25,035 bases of DNA, taken from positions 837,112 through 862,146 of the forward strand of contig BFEA01000295.1 in assembly GCA_003427395.1 (NCBI GenBank), read 5' to 3'. This document shows, in pieces, positions 1 to 8,960 of the stretch (its first letter is position 1; every line of letters begins with the position of its first letter). The notes below the pieces were generated by a model, which worked only from the letters and a program-made list of their open reading frames with translations, did not search any database and was not told the origin of the DNA. Made by a program: the position numbers and the translations under genes. The stretch comes from Chara braunii (taxonomy: Eukaryota; Streptophyta; Charophyceae; Charales; Characeae).

Positions 1-58
<58 letters not shown>

Positions 59-90
59 CTCTCTTTCTCTCTCTCTCTCTCTTCCCTTCC
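1..90. repeat. CT microsatellite at the left end
   Basis: A nearly pure CT dinucleotide run opens the window, with a few CTTT interruptions. The other end of the window is the complementary GA run, so the microsatellite is the outer boundary of both inverted arms. Contig ends often fall in such runs, so the true length is unknown. Confidence 0.97.
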
Positions 91-674
91 TTCTTTCCCT
101 ATGCGTTTGATATTTATCCCCCTTCCCTTGTACCTCCCCCTCCTTGGCACATGACTAATCATCCCTCTTACTTGTTACATTGTCAGGGAATGAACGACAA
201 AGAACTTGGTCCTCACTTGGTGGAAAGGGAGGGCAAGGGGGGGCCTGTCGGTCCCTTGTGCCACCAAGAAGGAGAGGAACGGGACCGTTGTGAAAAGATT
301 TGGAAAAGCGGAATCCCTTGAGATGACTAAAAGAGTAAAAGCTTGAGCCGAGGTCAGTTTGACTCAACCATTTTCCCCGACTGCATGACTAAGGAAGAGG
401 CATAACTTGCTTGAGGGAAGGGGAAGAAAACCAAGAGGGTCATGCGAAGAGAAAAGAACCTAGGCTTGTGGGAGGGGCGATGTGTTAACCCTAATGGGGA
501 TTGTACTTGACTTTTGTTTTGTCTGGTCTTGCGCAGGTGAGTAGCTTGGGATGGTTTGAGCGGGACTGTGTCCGTCGGATGCGGGCACGAATGGGGAAAA
601 CGACAAGGGAAGGACATGGACCTTGCGTAACTATGGATGCGGGTGAGACTTGGTGATCGTGTGCTCGACATGGC
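91..674. other. arm flank without a supported gene; conserved splice-like site
   Basis: No supported coding frame is seen. The sequence is conserved with 24360-24980 of the right arm. The only site worth noting is CAG|GTGAGT at 534-542, a perfect plant 5' splice-donor consensus preceded by a T-rich stretch. It is retained at the mirrored position in the right arm. It could be the donor of a leader intron of a transcript running inward towards A-D, or a chance match. Confidence 0.4.
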
Positions 675-781
675 TGAAAAGGCTAAGGGCGACAATGGAT
701 ATGCGGGTATGCGTATCTTGATTCTCTGCGTACATTGTGAAGATTGAAAAGGCTAAGGGCCACAATGGATATGCGGGTATG
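675..781 (+). repeat. 37-bp direct repeat, period 70 bp
   Basis: The 37-bp segment beginning TGAAAAGGCTAAGGGC and ending GCGGGTATG occurs at 675-711 and again at 745-781 with about two mismatches. The right arm has a single copy at the mirrored place (near 24300-24350), so this is a duplication private to the left arm. Confidence 0.85.
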
Positions 782-988
782 ATGGTTGTCAAGCAAAAAA
801 AATATAGGGGGCTAGGGGCATGGACGGCGCGACTGCACCCCGATGATGCCATAGAGATTGCCATGCTTAGTGAAAAGGTGTGTGGCCCAATGGATGACGC
901 TTGGCCTACACACGAAAGAAGACGAATTCCCAACGAACTCCCTGAACTGCCTGTGTATTGGAAGGAGCAGTTGCCTGGTCACACTTAA
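737..988 (+). CDS. possible small ORF, unrecognised
   Basis: The frame encodes 83 residues with a protein-like composition (ending in PVYWKEQLPGHT). It points inward, like A' and B'. The right-arm counterpart has a one-base deletion and two in-frame TGA codons, one at the position of a Trp codon here. By-eye codon comparison gave mainly non-synonymous differences, about 4 synonymous to 16 others. That argues against recent coding constraint. The ORF may be fortuitous or the remnant of a dead exon. Confidence 0.22.
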   Translation: MKIEKAKGHNGYAGMMVVKQKKYRGLGAWTARLHPDDAIEIAMLSEKVCGPMDDAWPTHERRRIPNELPELPVYWKEQLPGHT

Positions 989-2260
989 GTGAATCAAAAA
1001 AACGCCATGAGTGATCAAAGAGCTACCATCTAACGCGAGAGCGGAGCTACATTCCTCATCCATCTCATAGCACTAGGTGGGGGTGCCCCTGGGATGAACG
1101 AGCCGCGCCCTGAGCATGAGCGTGGGCGGGTCGAGCCAAATGAAACCCGCAGTGGGGTCGACTCAAGCTCGAAAGTCCTTCAGGGTACAGTTCCTACATA
1201 AATGGTGGAGGTTCCGGATATGGGCTAAACTGACCCATACGATCTCGAGGGGGGCGCCCGACGCATGACTCCGTACATAACCGAAGACAAGGGAACGTGG
1301 ACTTGTGTATGTTTTATCCCTCGAGAGAATCAGATTTGAGGGCGGCTGGGCGCATGGCAAGGCCACGCCTGGAGGAATAACATGTATGCTTCACATTTGG
1401 TTAGTCGTCTCTCTTGTGGGGCGACTCTAGTCCTCCTTCCTTCGGGCTGATGTTCGTCAGATCGGGGAAGCCTTGGGCAAACCGCAGGTCGACCCTTCCT
1501 CTTCGTGTGAAAGAAGAACTTTGGTTACCTGGCAGGCGGTTGGAATTCCGGGCTAGTCCGGGTTCCGATTAAAATCCCGCGGCGAAGTGATCCGACCGAC
1601 ATGAGTGCCTTCTCCTCTCTTTTTCGGAGCCTAGCGAGCTCCTTGCACAACACTTGAAATGCTTGAAGGAACCTTATATGAACATAGTGGGTAATCGAGA
1701 AGGAACAATCCTGCCCTATGAACGGACACACAAGCAAAGATAAGGGAATGAAGGGAGTTGCTAGACTCCAAAGAAAACTAGCTCACCTTTGAAGATGCTC
1801 ACGAAAAGGAATTGGACACTGTGTATGAAAATTAAGGGTGAGTGGCACACAGTCCCGAGAGAGAAGTTGTGAGGTATGGGTAGGAAGCGTTGGGTGCACC
1901 AAGGGAAAGACACTTGTATTATGTGTATCCCACTTGGGACTTGTGCTTGCATGATGGCGATTTGAGCGTCCTGCCTTTCGGAAGGAAAGCAGGGGTCTGC
2001 ACCGGCCGATGCGGGTTGCAAAACGTCGCTCTTTTTTTGTAGGCTGCCGTGTGTTCGTGTGCGGAGGTCAGGCCGCCGAGCTGTCGGACGAGAGTTTGTC
2101 ACGTAAGGATGATTAGTAGCATTCTCGTTCGAGCGGTGACAGACTTTAGCTCGATGATCTGCTGGGCGGGGTGCCAAACGTTCCCTCAGGCGGGGCTTAG
2201 CCTGTTGACTGGCGGGGGGAGTACCACTAGATGCGGACAAAGACGGAGCATCAAAGACGA
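989..2260. other. arm region conserved between copies, no supported gene
   Basis: This stretch aligns to 22830-24080 in the right arm. Short frames exist on both strands, for example minus-strand frames at 1163-1366 and 1761-2240. Their codon differences between the arms are mostly non-synonymous and indels break the frames, so no gene is called. A splice-donor-like AAAG|GTGAGC on the minus strand at 1781-1790 is preserved at 23291-23300. The block around 1900-2100 is among the best conserved. Confidence 0.4.
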
Positions 2261-2744
2261 TTAGTAGCTTCTCGTAGCTTGGTTTGGGAAACGTTGTTCC
2301 TTGTCAGACCGATGGAAGTGAATGCCCAGACGGCTGACTCTTGTTCCTGTATTTAGGCACACGGGGTAGCCCTCGGTGTCGGTATGGATGTGCACGAGCG
2401 GCCAGACGGGATGGGGTATTCTGGGCAAGAAGGTGAGGGTGTCCCCCCACTGGAGACTGGGTACTGCGCTCGCGACGGTTGAGTTGTGCTTGAGGTACGG
2501 GATAAAACTCTGCCGATAGTAACAGTGGAGAGACCACTTTGGGGAAAAGACCGGTGAGGAGATGACCGACCTGTGTGCGAAGCTTGCCTGATTTTCTTCT
2601 TTTGTGTCTCCCTTTGTAAAGTTTGCTTGAGATTGTTGGGATGGGACCAAGCTTTCTAAGTCTATTCTCGCCTCCTCCTAAGTCCACACGAGTGAGAGAA
2701 GATGGAAAAGAGCCAGGATAGGAGTCGAAAGGAAATGGAACCAA
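2261..2744 (-). pseudogene. gene E', left copy of a conserved unknown ORF, frameshifted
   Basis: The minus strand matches the right-arm ORF at 22235-22822 over most of its length. The first frame (2744 downward) contains VGHLLTGLFPKVVSPLLLS and PVPQAQLNRRE. About 13 extra bases near 2395-2430 shift it, and the shared C-terminus (TDTEGYPVCLNTGT, ending NQATRSY) continues in the neighbouring frame. In these frames about 14 codon differences between the copies are synonymous and about 12 are not. That is an excess of silent change and supports past coding. The family is not recognised. It is transcribed divergently from A'. Confidence 0.5.
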
Positions 2745-2944
2745 GAAAAGGAACGCCGGCTTAGGATGGTCAATTGGGAGTACGATGGGGACAATGATGC
2801 TCGAGAAATGGGTATGGAAAATTAGGGAGACCCGGATGAGAGGTTTGGAATAATGCTTATCTAGAGTTAAGCGAGGACTAGCCTGACCAAGAGGGGTCCG
2901 TGTGGTGCTCTCTTATGAAAACAGGACCAGAGTCGGAAAATGGA

Positions 2945-3752
2945 ATGGCGCGGTGATTCTCGTCTTTTGCTTATTCTAGTGGTCCAGAAATGCCAATGGA
3001 CGTAAAGGCTCCCTGTCGTCCTCCCGGAAGAAAAAACGTGGACAGACCTGGAGGCAGCCTACCAAATTGTGATGCTGGACAAAAAGGACGCGTTCCTCTG
3101 GAATGAGACAATCTGGACTAAGGTCAGCCTGACGAGACTGTCGCCGAGCTTGATGGACTTAGAATTCCGGGGGACGGTGGAAGCCCGCGGGTGGGTCTAC
3201 CTATCCCAGGAGATGGAAAATGCAATGGTAATAGGATTAGTACTTGGCACAACAACGAACCAGTTGTTTAGACAAGCAGAACAAGAAGTGGTATGGGCGG
3301 CATGCAAGCGGGCGAAAATGGAAATGGACAAAGTAGAGGTGCGAGTGGAGCTCGGGGACAGGGGGAACATGAAATGGCCCTTTAGGACGATGAGGTGCGT
3401 ACTACCCCCGTTTCTGGTGGATGCGGTCTTCAGGACCAGGGATAGGTTGGAACAAATATGCCGGTCGATGACGCGTTTGAGGCTGTACCAGTACACTCAA
3501 CATGACTTTTTTAAACTATCGGTAGAGAGGGGTCCGTTCGGATGGAACTGGGCAGAAGAATTAACAGAGGTATTGAACCTCCTCAGTACGGATAATGTCT
3601 TTGTTCCTAGCTCAGTGCATTGGCAGATAGTCTATCGAAATGTGGCAGTGGGGGAGACCTTCCTGGAAGGGCTGAAGGACTTGTTCTTTGACGAGGGGGA
3701 CGATTTCAGTGATGACGGGGACGATGACGAGATAGAGGACTGGGACTTTTGA
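2945..3752 (+). pseudogene. gene A', left copy of paralog A, broken at its start
   Basis: The start is set by homology to A: ATG-GCG-CGG (Met-Ala-Arg) at 2945. The fourth codon is TGA (2954-2956) where A has Trp. About 5 bases are missing near 3007-3012 relative to A, which shifts the frame. From about 3015 to the stop at 3750-3752 the frame is open. It contains the family core, MRCVLPPFLVDAVF near the middle, a WQIVYR...GETFLE motif, and a strongly acidic Asp/Glu-rich tail. Against A over about 100 aligned codons I counted roughly 17 silent and 18 replacement changes, far from the roughly 1:3 expected without selection. B' follows after 52 bp on the same strand. Function is unknown. Confidence 0.7.
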
Positions 3753-3804
3753 AGGGGGTTTTACCCTGGGAAATGGGTGGTTGGCTATGTGCAGGTAGGG
3801 AACG

Positions 3805-4400
3805 ATGGCTCGAGAACTCCAACCGTGGGATCGTATGTTCAAAGGATGGGAACCAAGGCGGATTGGAGGGGGGGTAGAGATGCCCCTACCAGCAGAATAT
3901 GAGTGGAGAGGAGCGACGTGTGGTTGGGTCGGGCTTGAAATCGCACTGGAACTGTCATACATGTGGATAAAACGTATCTGGAACCCCGTTAGGGAGGAAG
4001 ATGGATGGGAAGATGTCACGGAAGGGAAGGTGGAGTTGGTTGGGATAGTCGTCTTGTCAGAGCAAGGGTGACACTTGTTTTGTACCACGCTTGAGGCGGG
4101 ACAAAATCCGATGTGGCTTCTGGAGGGTGCGGAGACAAGGACTCGGAAGGCGGGTGAAAGGTTTGCCAACAAGGGGTGGGATGAAGTCCACAGTAGGGTC
4201 GTAATGGGGGGATGGAAACAATTCAAGCCACCCTGCCTGCGAAAGAGGATCTGGGTCCCCGAGTTCATAGTGGACTGGTTTGGGGGTTTTTACCATGTTG
4301 CGGAAGTGGTTGGTACTATGGAACGAATACACATAGACTATACATGGCTGTCAGAGGAGTTTTATAAAACATCACTGAAGTACGGTGTCGGGACTGGTGA
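3805..4400 (+). pseudogene. gene B', left copy of paralog B, nonsense-mutated and truncated
   Basis: It starts Met-Ala-Arg and carries KGWEPRRIGGGVEM, also present in B. An in-frame TGA at 4069-4071 follows VVLSEQG, where B has Trp. The same frame then resumes (FCTTLEAGQNPMWLLE) through RIWVPEFIVDWFGG to EEFYKTSLKY. Homology to B ends at about 4382, so the C-terminal third is missing. The frame stays open to 4512, but that extension is unrelated sequence. A GG-Trp-KQF codon here corresponds to TGA in B, so each copy carries a stop where the other keeps Trp. Confidence 0.7.
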
Positions 4401-4406
4401 GTCCCG
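4389..4406. other. perfect short hairpin at the left-arm break
   Basis: CGGGACT-GGTG-AGTCCCG is a perfect 7-bp stem with a 4-base loop. It begins seven bases after homology to the right arm ends. It is preceded by GTGTCGGGAC, which resembles the short motif repeated at 5180-5292. It may mark the edge of whatever sequence truncated gene B'. Confidence 0.6.
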
Positions 4407-4867
4407 AATAACTTCCTGTCACTCGAGAGACTGTATATGGCTCATTTGTGCACGGCAGAGAAAACCAGAGGCAAGAAGGATGGAAGGATCAAGGCACGGG
4501 CGCGGGCGCTAGGGATCTAGGGGCTGCCCAAAGTTGTCGGGACTATTGAACGAAGAAGAGATTGACGAAACAAGGAGCGGCAAAGGACCGCGAGAAAACG
4601 GCAAAGGCGACCCTTCCCCGAAATGGAGAAGGACCACCGAAAAAAGTAATGACGTGAGACGCGCGCCACAAGGAGAAAGGAAGGGAGAAGACGGTAAGTG
4701 AGGTACTGGTGCATGAAGGCGTAGCCCGGGCCAAAGGGGGGGGTCACCGGGATGCGATGCCGAGAGGGCCAAGGGGGTAGTAGACCAAGTAAGGATCCCC
4801 ACCCGGGGAGGACGGTGCGCGAGACGCGAGAAGACACAAGGGAAGGAGGCTTCCAGGAGGTAGAAAA
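4407..4867. other. GC-rich spacer, no supported gene
   Basis: Several overlapping frames stay open here because the sequence is GC-rich and stop-poor on the minus strand. Composition is Pro/Ser/Leu-rich in every frame and no motif supports a gene. Confidence 0.5.
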
Positions 4868-5222
4868 ATGACAAAGAGTGTCGACGGGCCTAGACAAAGA
4901 GGTGGTGCCGGCAAGACAAAGTGTCGTGGACCACGTAGGACTAGGCAAAGAGGTGGTGCCGACGGGGCAAAGTGTCGGGGACCACGTGGGACTAGGCAAA
5001 GAGGTGGTGCCGGCGGGGAAAAGTGCCTGGGACCAAGCGGGACAAAGCAAAGAGGTGGTGCCAGCGGGACAAAGTGCAGGGGACCACGAGGGACTGGGAA
5101 AAGATGTGGTGCCGGCGGGACAAAGTGTCGGGGACCACGCGGGGCCAAGCAAAGATGCGGCACCTATGAGACCAGTGTCGGGGACCAGACGGGACTAGGC
5201 AAAAATGCGGGTACCAGCGGGA
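4868..5222 (+). repeat. 51-bp tandem repeat, about seven units
   Basis: Units begin AAAGTGTCGGGGACCACG and run 51 bp with moderate divergence. The period is a multiple of three, so both strands stay open in several frames. On plus this gives a 17-residue basic repeat of the type KCRGPRGTRQRGGAGG. Later units decay into shorter GTGTCGGGGAC pieces. I treat it as a minisatellite, since open frames exist in several phases and no flanking coding sequence is recognisable. Confidence 0.88.
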
Positions 5223-5292
5223 CAAGTACCGGCGGGATTAGTGTCGGGGACTAGTGTCGGGGACTAATGCGGGACAAGTGTCGGGGACTTGT
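5223..5292 (+). repeat. short GTGTCGGGGAC repeats
   Basis: The motif GTGTCGGGGACTA or a close variant recurs at about 5242, 5256 and 5279. It is a degenerate continuation of the 51-bp array. Confidence 0.75.
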
Positions 5293-5372
5293 GATGTCCA
5301 AAGGTAAAATTGCAACGCGGTATGTGGTGCAAAAAAATAATAAAACAAGTTGCACGGCCAAAAATATTAACA

Positions 5373-5390
5373 CCACTAGTGCACTAGTGG
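5373..5390. repeat. 18-bp perfect palindrome with a diverged relative near 6984
   Basis: CCACTAGTGCACTAGTGG is its own reverse complement. A related block at about 6975-7015 (AAAATATCAGCACCGCTAGTG then CACTAGTGG after CGAA) shares the flanking AATAT..CACC context, so it is a dispersed module and not a chance palindrome. Confidence 0.7.
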
Positions 5391-5690
5391 GAGCAAGAGG
5401 GAGGGTCAAAAGAAAAATAAAAAGTAAAGAAGACAAGTGCTAGAGACATGGGAGCAATCCGGAAAATCTCGGATTGGTCTCCCCCAAGAAAATGCGGCCA
5501 AAAGGGCCAACATGAAAAAATAGGCTCCCGGAAAAAAATCGATGCAAGGGGGCCTACCGTTTGGGAAAGGATGAGGCAAACGGTGGCTCCCAAAGGCATG
5601 GAAGGGCCACAACTGCAGTCCGAGAAATAACGGACTGACCCATGGGCATAGAAAGGGCCAAAACTAAGTGGAAGAGGCAAGAAAAGGGCC

Positions 5691-5990
5691 TTAACGGTTA
5701 GTTGACACTTAGCATGCTAAAAGAAAAAGAAAAGAAAAGTAAAATGACAAAAGGGTCTTAACGACTAGTTGACACTTGACATGCTAAAAGAAAAATAAAA
5801 GAAAAGGAAAATGGGAGGTGAGAGAGGATGAGTGAGTAGACCGTTAGTTGGGACTGCAGCAAGTAGGGACTAGAGCCTTAACGGCTAGTTGACACTTGGC
5901 ATGCTAAAAGAAAAAGAAAAGAAAAGGAAAATGGAAGGTGAGAGAGAATGAGTGAGTTGACCGTTGGGACTGCTGCAAGTAGGGACTGAC
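5691..5990 (+). repeat. three tandem A-rich units with GTTGACACTT core
   Basis: TTAACGG.TAGTTGACACTT followed by CATGCTAAAAGAAAAA occurs at 5691, 5758 and 5878. The second and third units (about 120 bp) also share GGTGAGAGAG.ATGAGTGAGT and GGGACTGC.GCAAGTAGGGACT. The first is a shortened copy. Confidence 0.85.
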
Positions 5991-6160
5991 AAGTCCCAAC
6001 TGTCCACAAGTGGAGGAGAAGAAAAGAAAAAAAAAAAGAAAAAAAAAAAGGGAAGTCAAAAGGGCACTAACGAACGAAAACGGTCACCTAGGGAGGACAT
6101 TTTGGACCAGATTCACTTAAGGCATATGGCGGTTACAAAGGATCTTGATTTTTTCTGCAT

Positions 6161-6189
6161 GATTTTCTCTGATTTATGCAGAGAAAATC
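6161..6189. other. perfect 11-bp hairpin
   Basis: GATTTTCTCTG pairs perfectly with CAGAGAAAATC across the 7-base loop ATTTATG. It lies just before the first 162-bp unit. A comparable hairpin (GAAAATAAA/TTTATTTTC, loop CGT) is at 6459-6479 between later units. Confidence 0.75.
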
Positions 6190-6199
6190 AAAGAAAATC

Positions 6200-6600
6200 A
6201 AGGCCCTTTGCAACCGAAAAACAACGGATTGCATGGGGGAGGCCAAAATCAAGTTTTGAGTGCACCGGGGGCCAAAATTGAAACCGGAGGCATTTGGAAA
6301 TTGGTCGTTTGATTTTCTTTTGATTGGGGACTAGTTGTGGGGCCTTGGGGCAATGAAAACTGCCCCTGGTGCAGTCCGAGTTGTAACGGACTGCATAGGA
6401 AGGGGCAAACTCAAGTTTTTGGAGCTCCAGGAGCCGAAATGAAGCCCGGTTGCCTTGTGAAAATAAACGTTTTATTTTCCTCAGGCAAGGGGCATGCCGT
6501 GGGGCTGTGGGGCTAGCAATATGGCTGTGGATGCAGTCCGAGAAATGATGGACTGCACAAGGACGCCTGGACCAAGGGGAAATAGGCCACGGCACGCCCA
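6200..6600 (+). repeat. about 162-bp tandem repeat carrying a TGCAGTCCG hairpin
   Basis: Aligned landmarks (CGGATT, CGGACT, TGGACT followed by GCA) lie at 6225, 6387 and 6549, giving a 162-bp period. The second unit contains TGCAGTCCG-8 bases-CGGACTGCA, a perfect 9-bp stem. The third keeps 8 bp, and the first is degenerate. An isolated copy of the same hairpin is at about 5612-5635. Units also share CAAAC/ATCAAGTTTT and GAGCCGAAAT-like blocks. Confidence 0.75.
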
Positions 6601-8445
6601 AAAGACTAAAAAACGGCTTCGTAGGCCTAGGGGAGTGTGGCGGTAAAACGGCGACGGCACGACAACGGTCCCGCGGCCGAAAAATTGTCAACGACACTTG
6701 GAGCACATGGGAAGAATAAAAATCGGACTGCCGGGGACACGGAAAGTCCCAAATAAAAATTGGGCATCAACCGGGATGACGCCGTGGGCCAAAGAGACCA
6801 AATAAAAATTATCGGAAATTGGGCTTTGCCGACGGCACCGCCGACAGAATGGAAAAATGAGATTAATACGGGAAGCGGCGGGGACTTGAGGTGTCCCCGG
6901 GGGAAGAACACTAGCCAAGGTGAGGAGCGTCCATGACGAGCAAACGGTGCCGTCAAGATCAAGGATCTCGACGGTGGAAAATATCAGCACCGCTAGTGCG
7001 AACACTAGTGGGGCTCAAAACGGATGAAAAACGGAAGTGAGGAGCAAAACAAATAATAACGGGAAGGTTACCCAGCAGCCCGGAGTATTTCGGACTAGCT
7101 AGGCATGATAAAACAAGGGCCCAAGGGACTCCAAGCAAGAAACAGGTTAGCCAAGAAAAAATTGGAGCCAAAAGGGCTCAAAGTGGAGACTAACGGAAGA
7201 AAAATGAGCCCCCTAGGGGCATGGGCATGCCAACTTGGTGGGCCGGGGTATAACGACTAACAGCCGGGCATGAACCTGGCCTCAATCAAGGCTCTAAGGC
7301 CTAGAAAGAGAGTGCACAACAAGTTCACACATGTCACAGCGAAAAAAGAAGGAAAAAAAAAAAAAAAACGGAGAGAAAAATGAGGGAAAATGAGACAAAA
7401 TAGGAGAAATGGGTGGAGGGGAGTGTGCCGGCCCATTGGGATGGCTGCAGTAGACACTGCCAGGTCCCAATGATGACCTCACTCCTCCTAGATCTAAGGA
7501 GTGCAGGACGGATTGCTGTATAACCTCAACAAAATCTGAATTAAAAAGGCAAAAATAAAAGAAAATGCAAAAGGGAGAAATCTGGTTTTCTTTTGAGCCA
7601 TGGATCTGAGATCAGATCTCATGGTGGAGAGGAAACAACCGTTTTTTGTGGGCAAGCACCAAACGGCTAGATCCGGAATGAGGTGGCAGCCCAAAATGGA
7701 AAGAAACAAAAGAGGAAAAAAAAACGAAACTGTGCATTTGGTCCAAAAAGAAAGCCAGATGCACCAAAAAATGAAAAATTGAGACTATAGGCTCAAAATT
7801 GACCCAAAGACAATCATTGGGTAACTCGGAATATTGGTGGTCTTGTATTTCAGCCTGATCCAAGGCTGAGAATGTGCCGCCACATGGAAAAATGGTCCGG
7901 CCTACCCAAGGGAGGCCGAAACTTGGAAAAATCGAGAAAAATACCTACTAGGACTTTTTCTCCCAAGTAGGCTACCCCTTGGACCTTGGATTCAAGGGGG
8001 CAACATTTTCCAAGAAGTAGGAGGTTGAAAAGAGGCCCAAGGGGTAGGCCGAGTTGGTACCAACCACTCGGACTGCATATACCTGGCTAAAAGGAGGTAC
8101 AGGTGCCCCCTGAGAGGCTTATAGGTGAATTTTGGCCAAGGGGATACCTCGGTTCACCTTGGGGCACTTGGGAGGGCCCAAGGGCTGGCCGAACTGCTGT
8201 TCCCAGCCTATATAAGCTGAGGATTCAGTCCGTCACACTCATACTTGCATGAGGAGTGACCATGCAGCCCAAATGAGCCCGTGAGAGCTCTAGAGGCAAT
8301 TGGAGAGTAGTGAGGGGAACCCCTGCCAGTCCGGAAGCTTGGAAGTGACTATGAGCTACTAGGAGGGGGCTCTACAAGCTAGTGGTAGTGGAGGGGATAA
8401 TCCGCCATGTCTCTCAGGCTAGTGGAGAGGAAGGAGAGAATGAGA
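6601..8445. other. purine-rich spacer, no supported gene
   Basis: The sequence is purine-rich on plus with A tracts. Open frames are short, lie on the minus strand, and have Phe/Ser/Pro-rich compositions expected from that bias. Fragments of the CACTAGTG module recur near 6990. I see no gene, RNA or mobile-element hallmark. Confidence 0.5.
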
Positions 8446-8690
8446 GGAGTCCCATTAACCCACCTAGAGGGGAGGACTCCCTAGTCTTAGTAGTGGGAGT
8501 CAAAGCAACTTGGAGAAGGTGAGAGAAGAGAAAGGCTTGAAGGAGGAGGAAGTCATAGCCAAGGAGGAGTCTCATTAACCCTCCTAGAGGGAAGGACTCC
8601 CTAGTCTTAGTAGTTGGAACCATAGCAACTTGGAGGAGGTGAGAGAAGAGAACGGCTTGAAGGAGGAGGAAGTCGTAGCCAAGGAGGAGG
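8446..8690 (+). repeat. 120-bp tandem duplication
   Basis: GGAGTCCCATTAACCCACC starts at 8446 and its variant GGAGTCTCATTAACCCTCC at 8566. The two 120-bp units are about 90 percent alike by eye and contain GGACTCCCTAGTCTTAGTAG and GGCTTGAAGGAGGAGGAAGT. Confidence 0.9.
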
Positions 8691-8736
8691 GAGCTTCATT
8701 GAGAGTGAGGTATCCTAGGGATGAGTGAAGAAATGC

Positions 8737-8958
8737 CTCACTTTCCTTCTCCCTTCTCTTCTCTCCCCTTCTCCCTTCCCTTCTCCTTTTTCTTCTTCTT
8801 CTTCTTCCTTTCCTCCTCCTTCTTCTTCTTCTCCTTCTTCTTTTTCTTCTTCTTCATCCTCCTCTTCACCCCCCTCCTCCCCTTCCTTTTTCCCCTTTCC
8901 TCCCTTCTTCCTTTCCCCCTTCTCCCCCTCACCCTTCTCTCCATCTCTCTCCTTATTC
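8737..8958 (+). repeat. polypyrimidine (CTT/CTC) tract
   Basis: The plus strand is almost purely pyrimidine over about 220 bases, with TCTTCTTCT and CCTTCTCC runs and very few purines. Open frames on both strands (Ser/Phe/Pro or Lys/Glu/Gly-rich) are by-products. The tract ends exactly where the 173-bp satellite begins. Confidence 0.92.
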
Positions 8959-8960
8959 AT

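Larger units (their letters stand above)
1..4382 (+). repeat. left arm of a large imperfect inverted repeat
   Basis: The reverse complement of 20705-25035 matches this segment colinearly from the CT run to a break inside gene B'. Matching landmarks include the block around 165-225 with right-arm 24830-24890, the splice-like CAGGTGAGT at 534-542 with 24538-24546, the gene E region, A/A' and B/B'. Divergence is clear at nucleotide level with many small indels. A versus A' agree at roughly four residues in five by eye. After about 4382 the similarity stops abruptly in mid-codon context. It may be a very old terminal inverted repeat or an independent, truncated copy of a dispersed element. Confidence 0.93.

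Noticed and set aside
1761-2240. 159-residue minus-strand ORF as a gene
   Set aside because: Against the right arm the frame shows about nine replacement to two silent changes and is broken by indels, so it looks unconstrained.
4868-5292. CRISPR array
   Set aside because: Units of 51 bp are contiguous and similar along their whole length, with no repeat-spacer alternation. The same holds for the 53-bp, 91-bp and 173-bp arrays.
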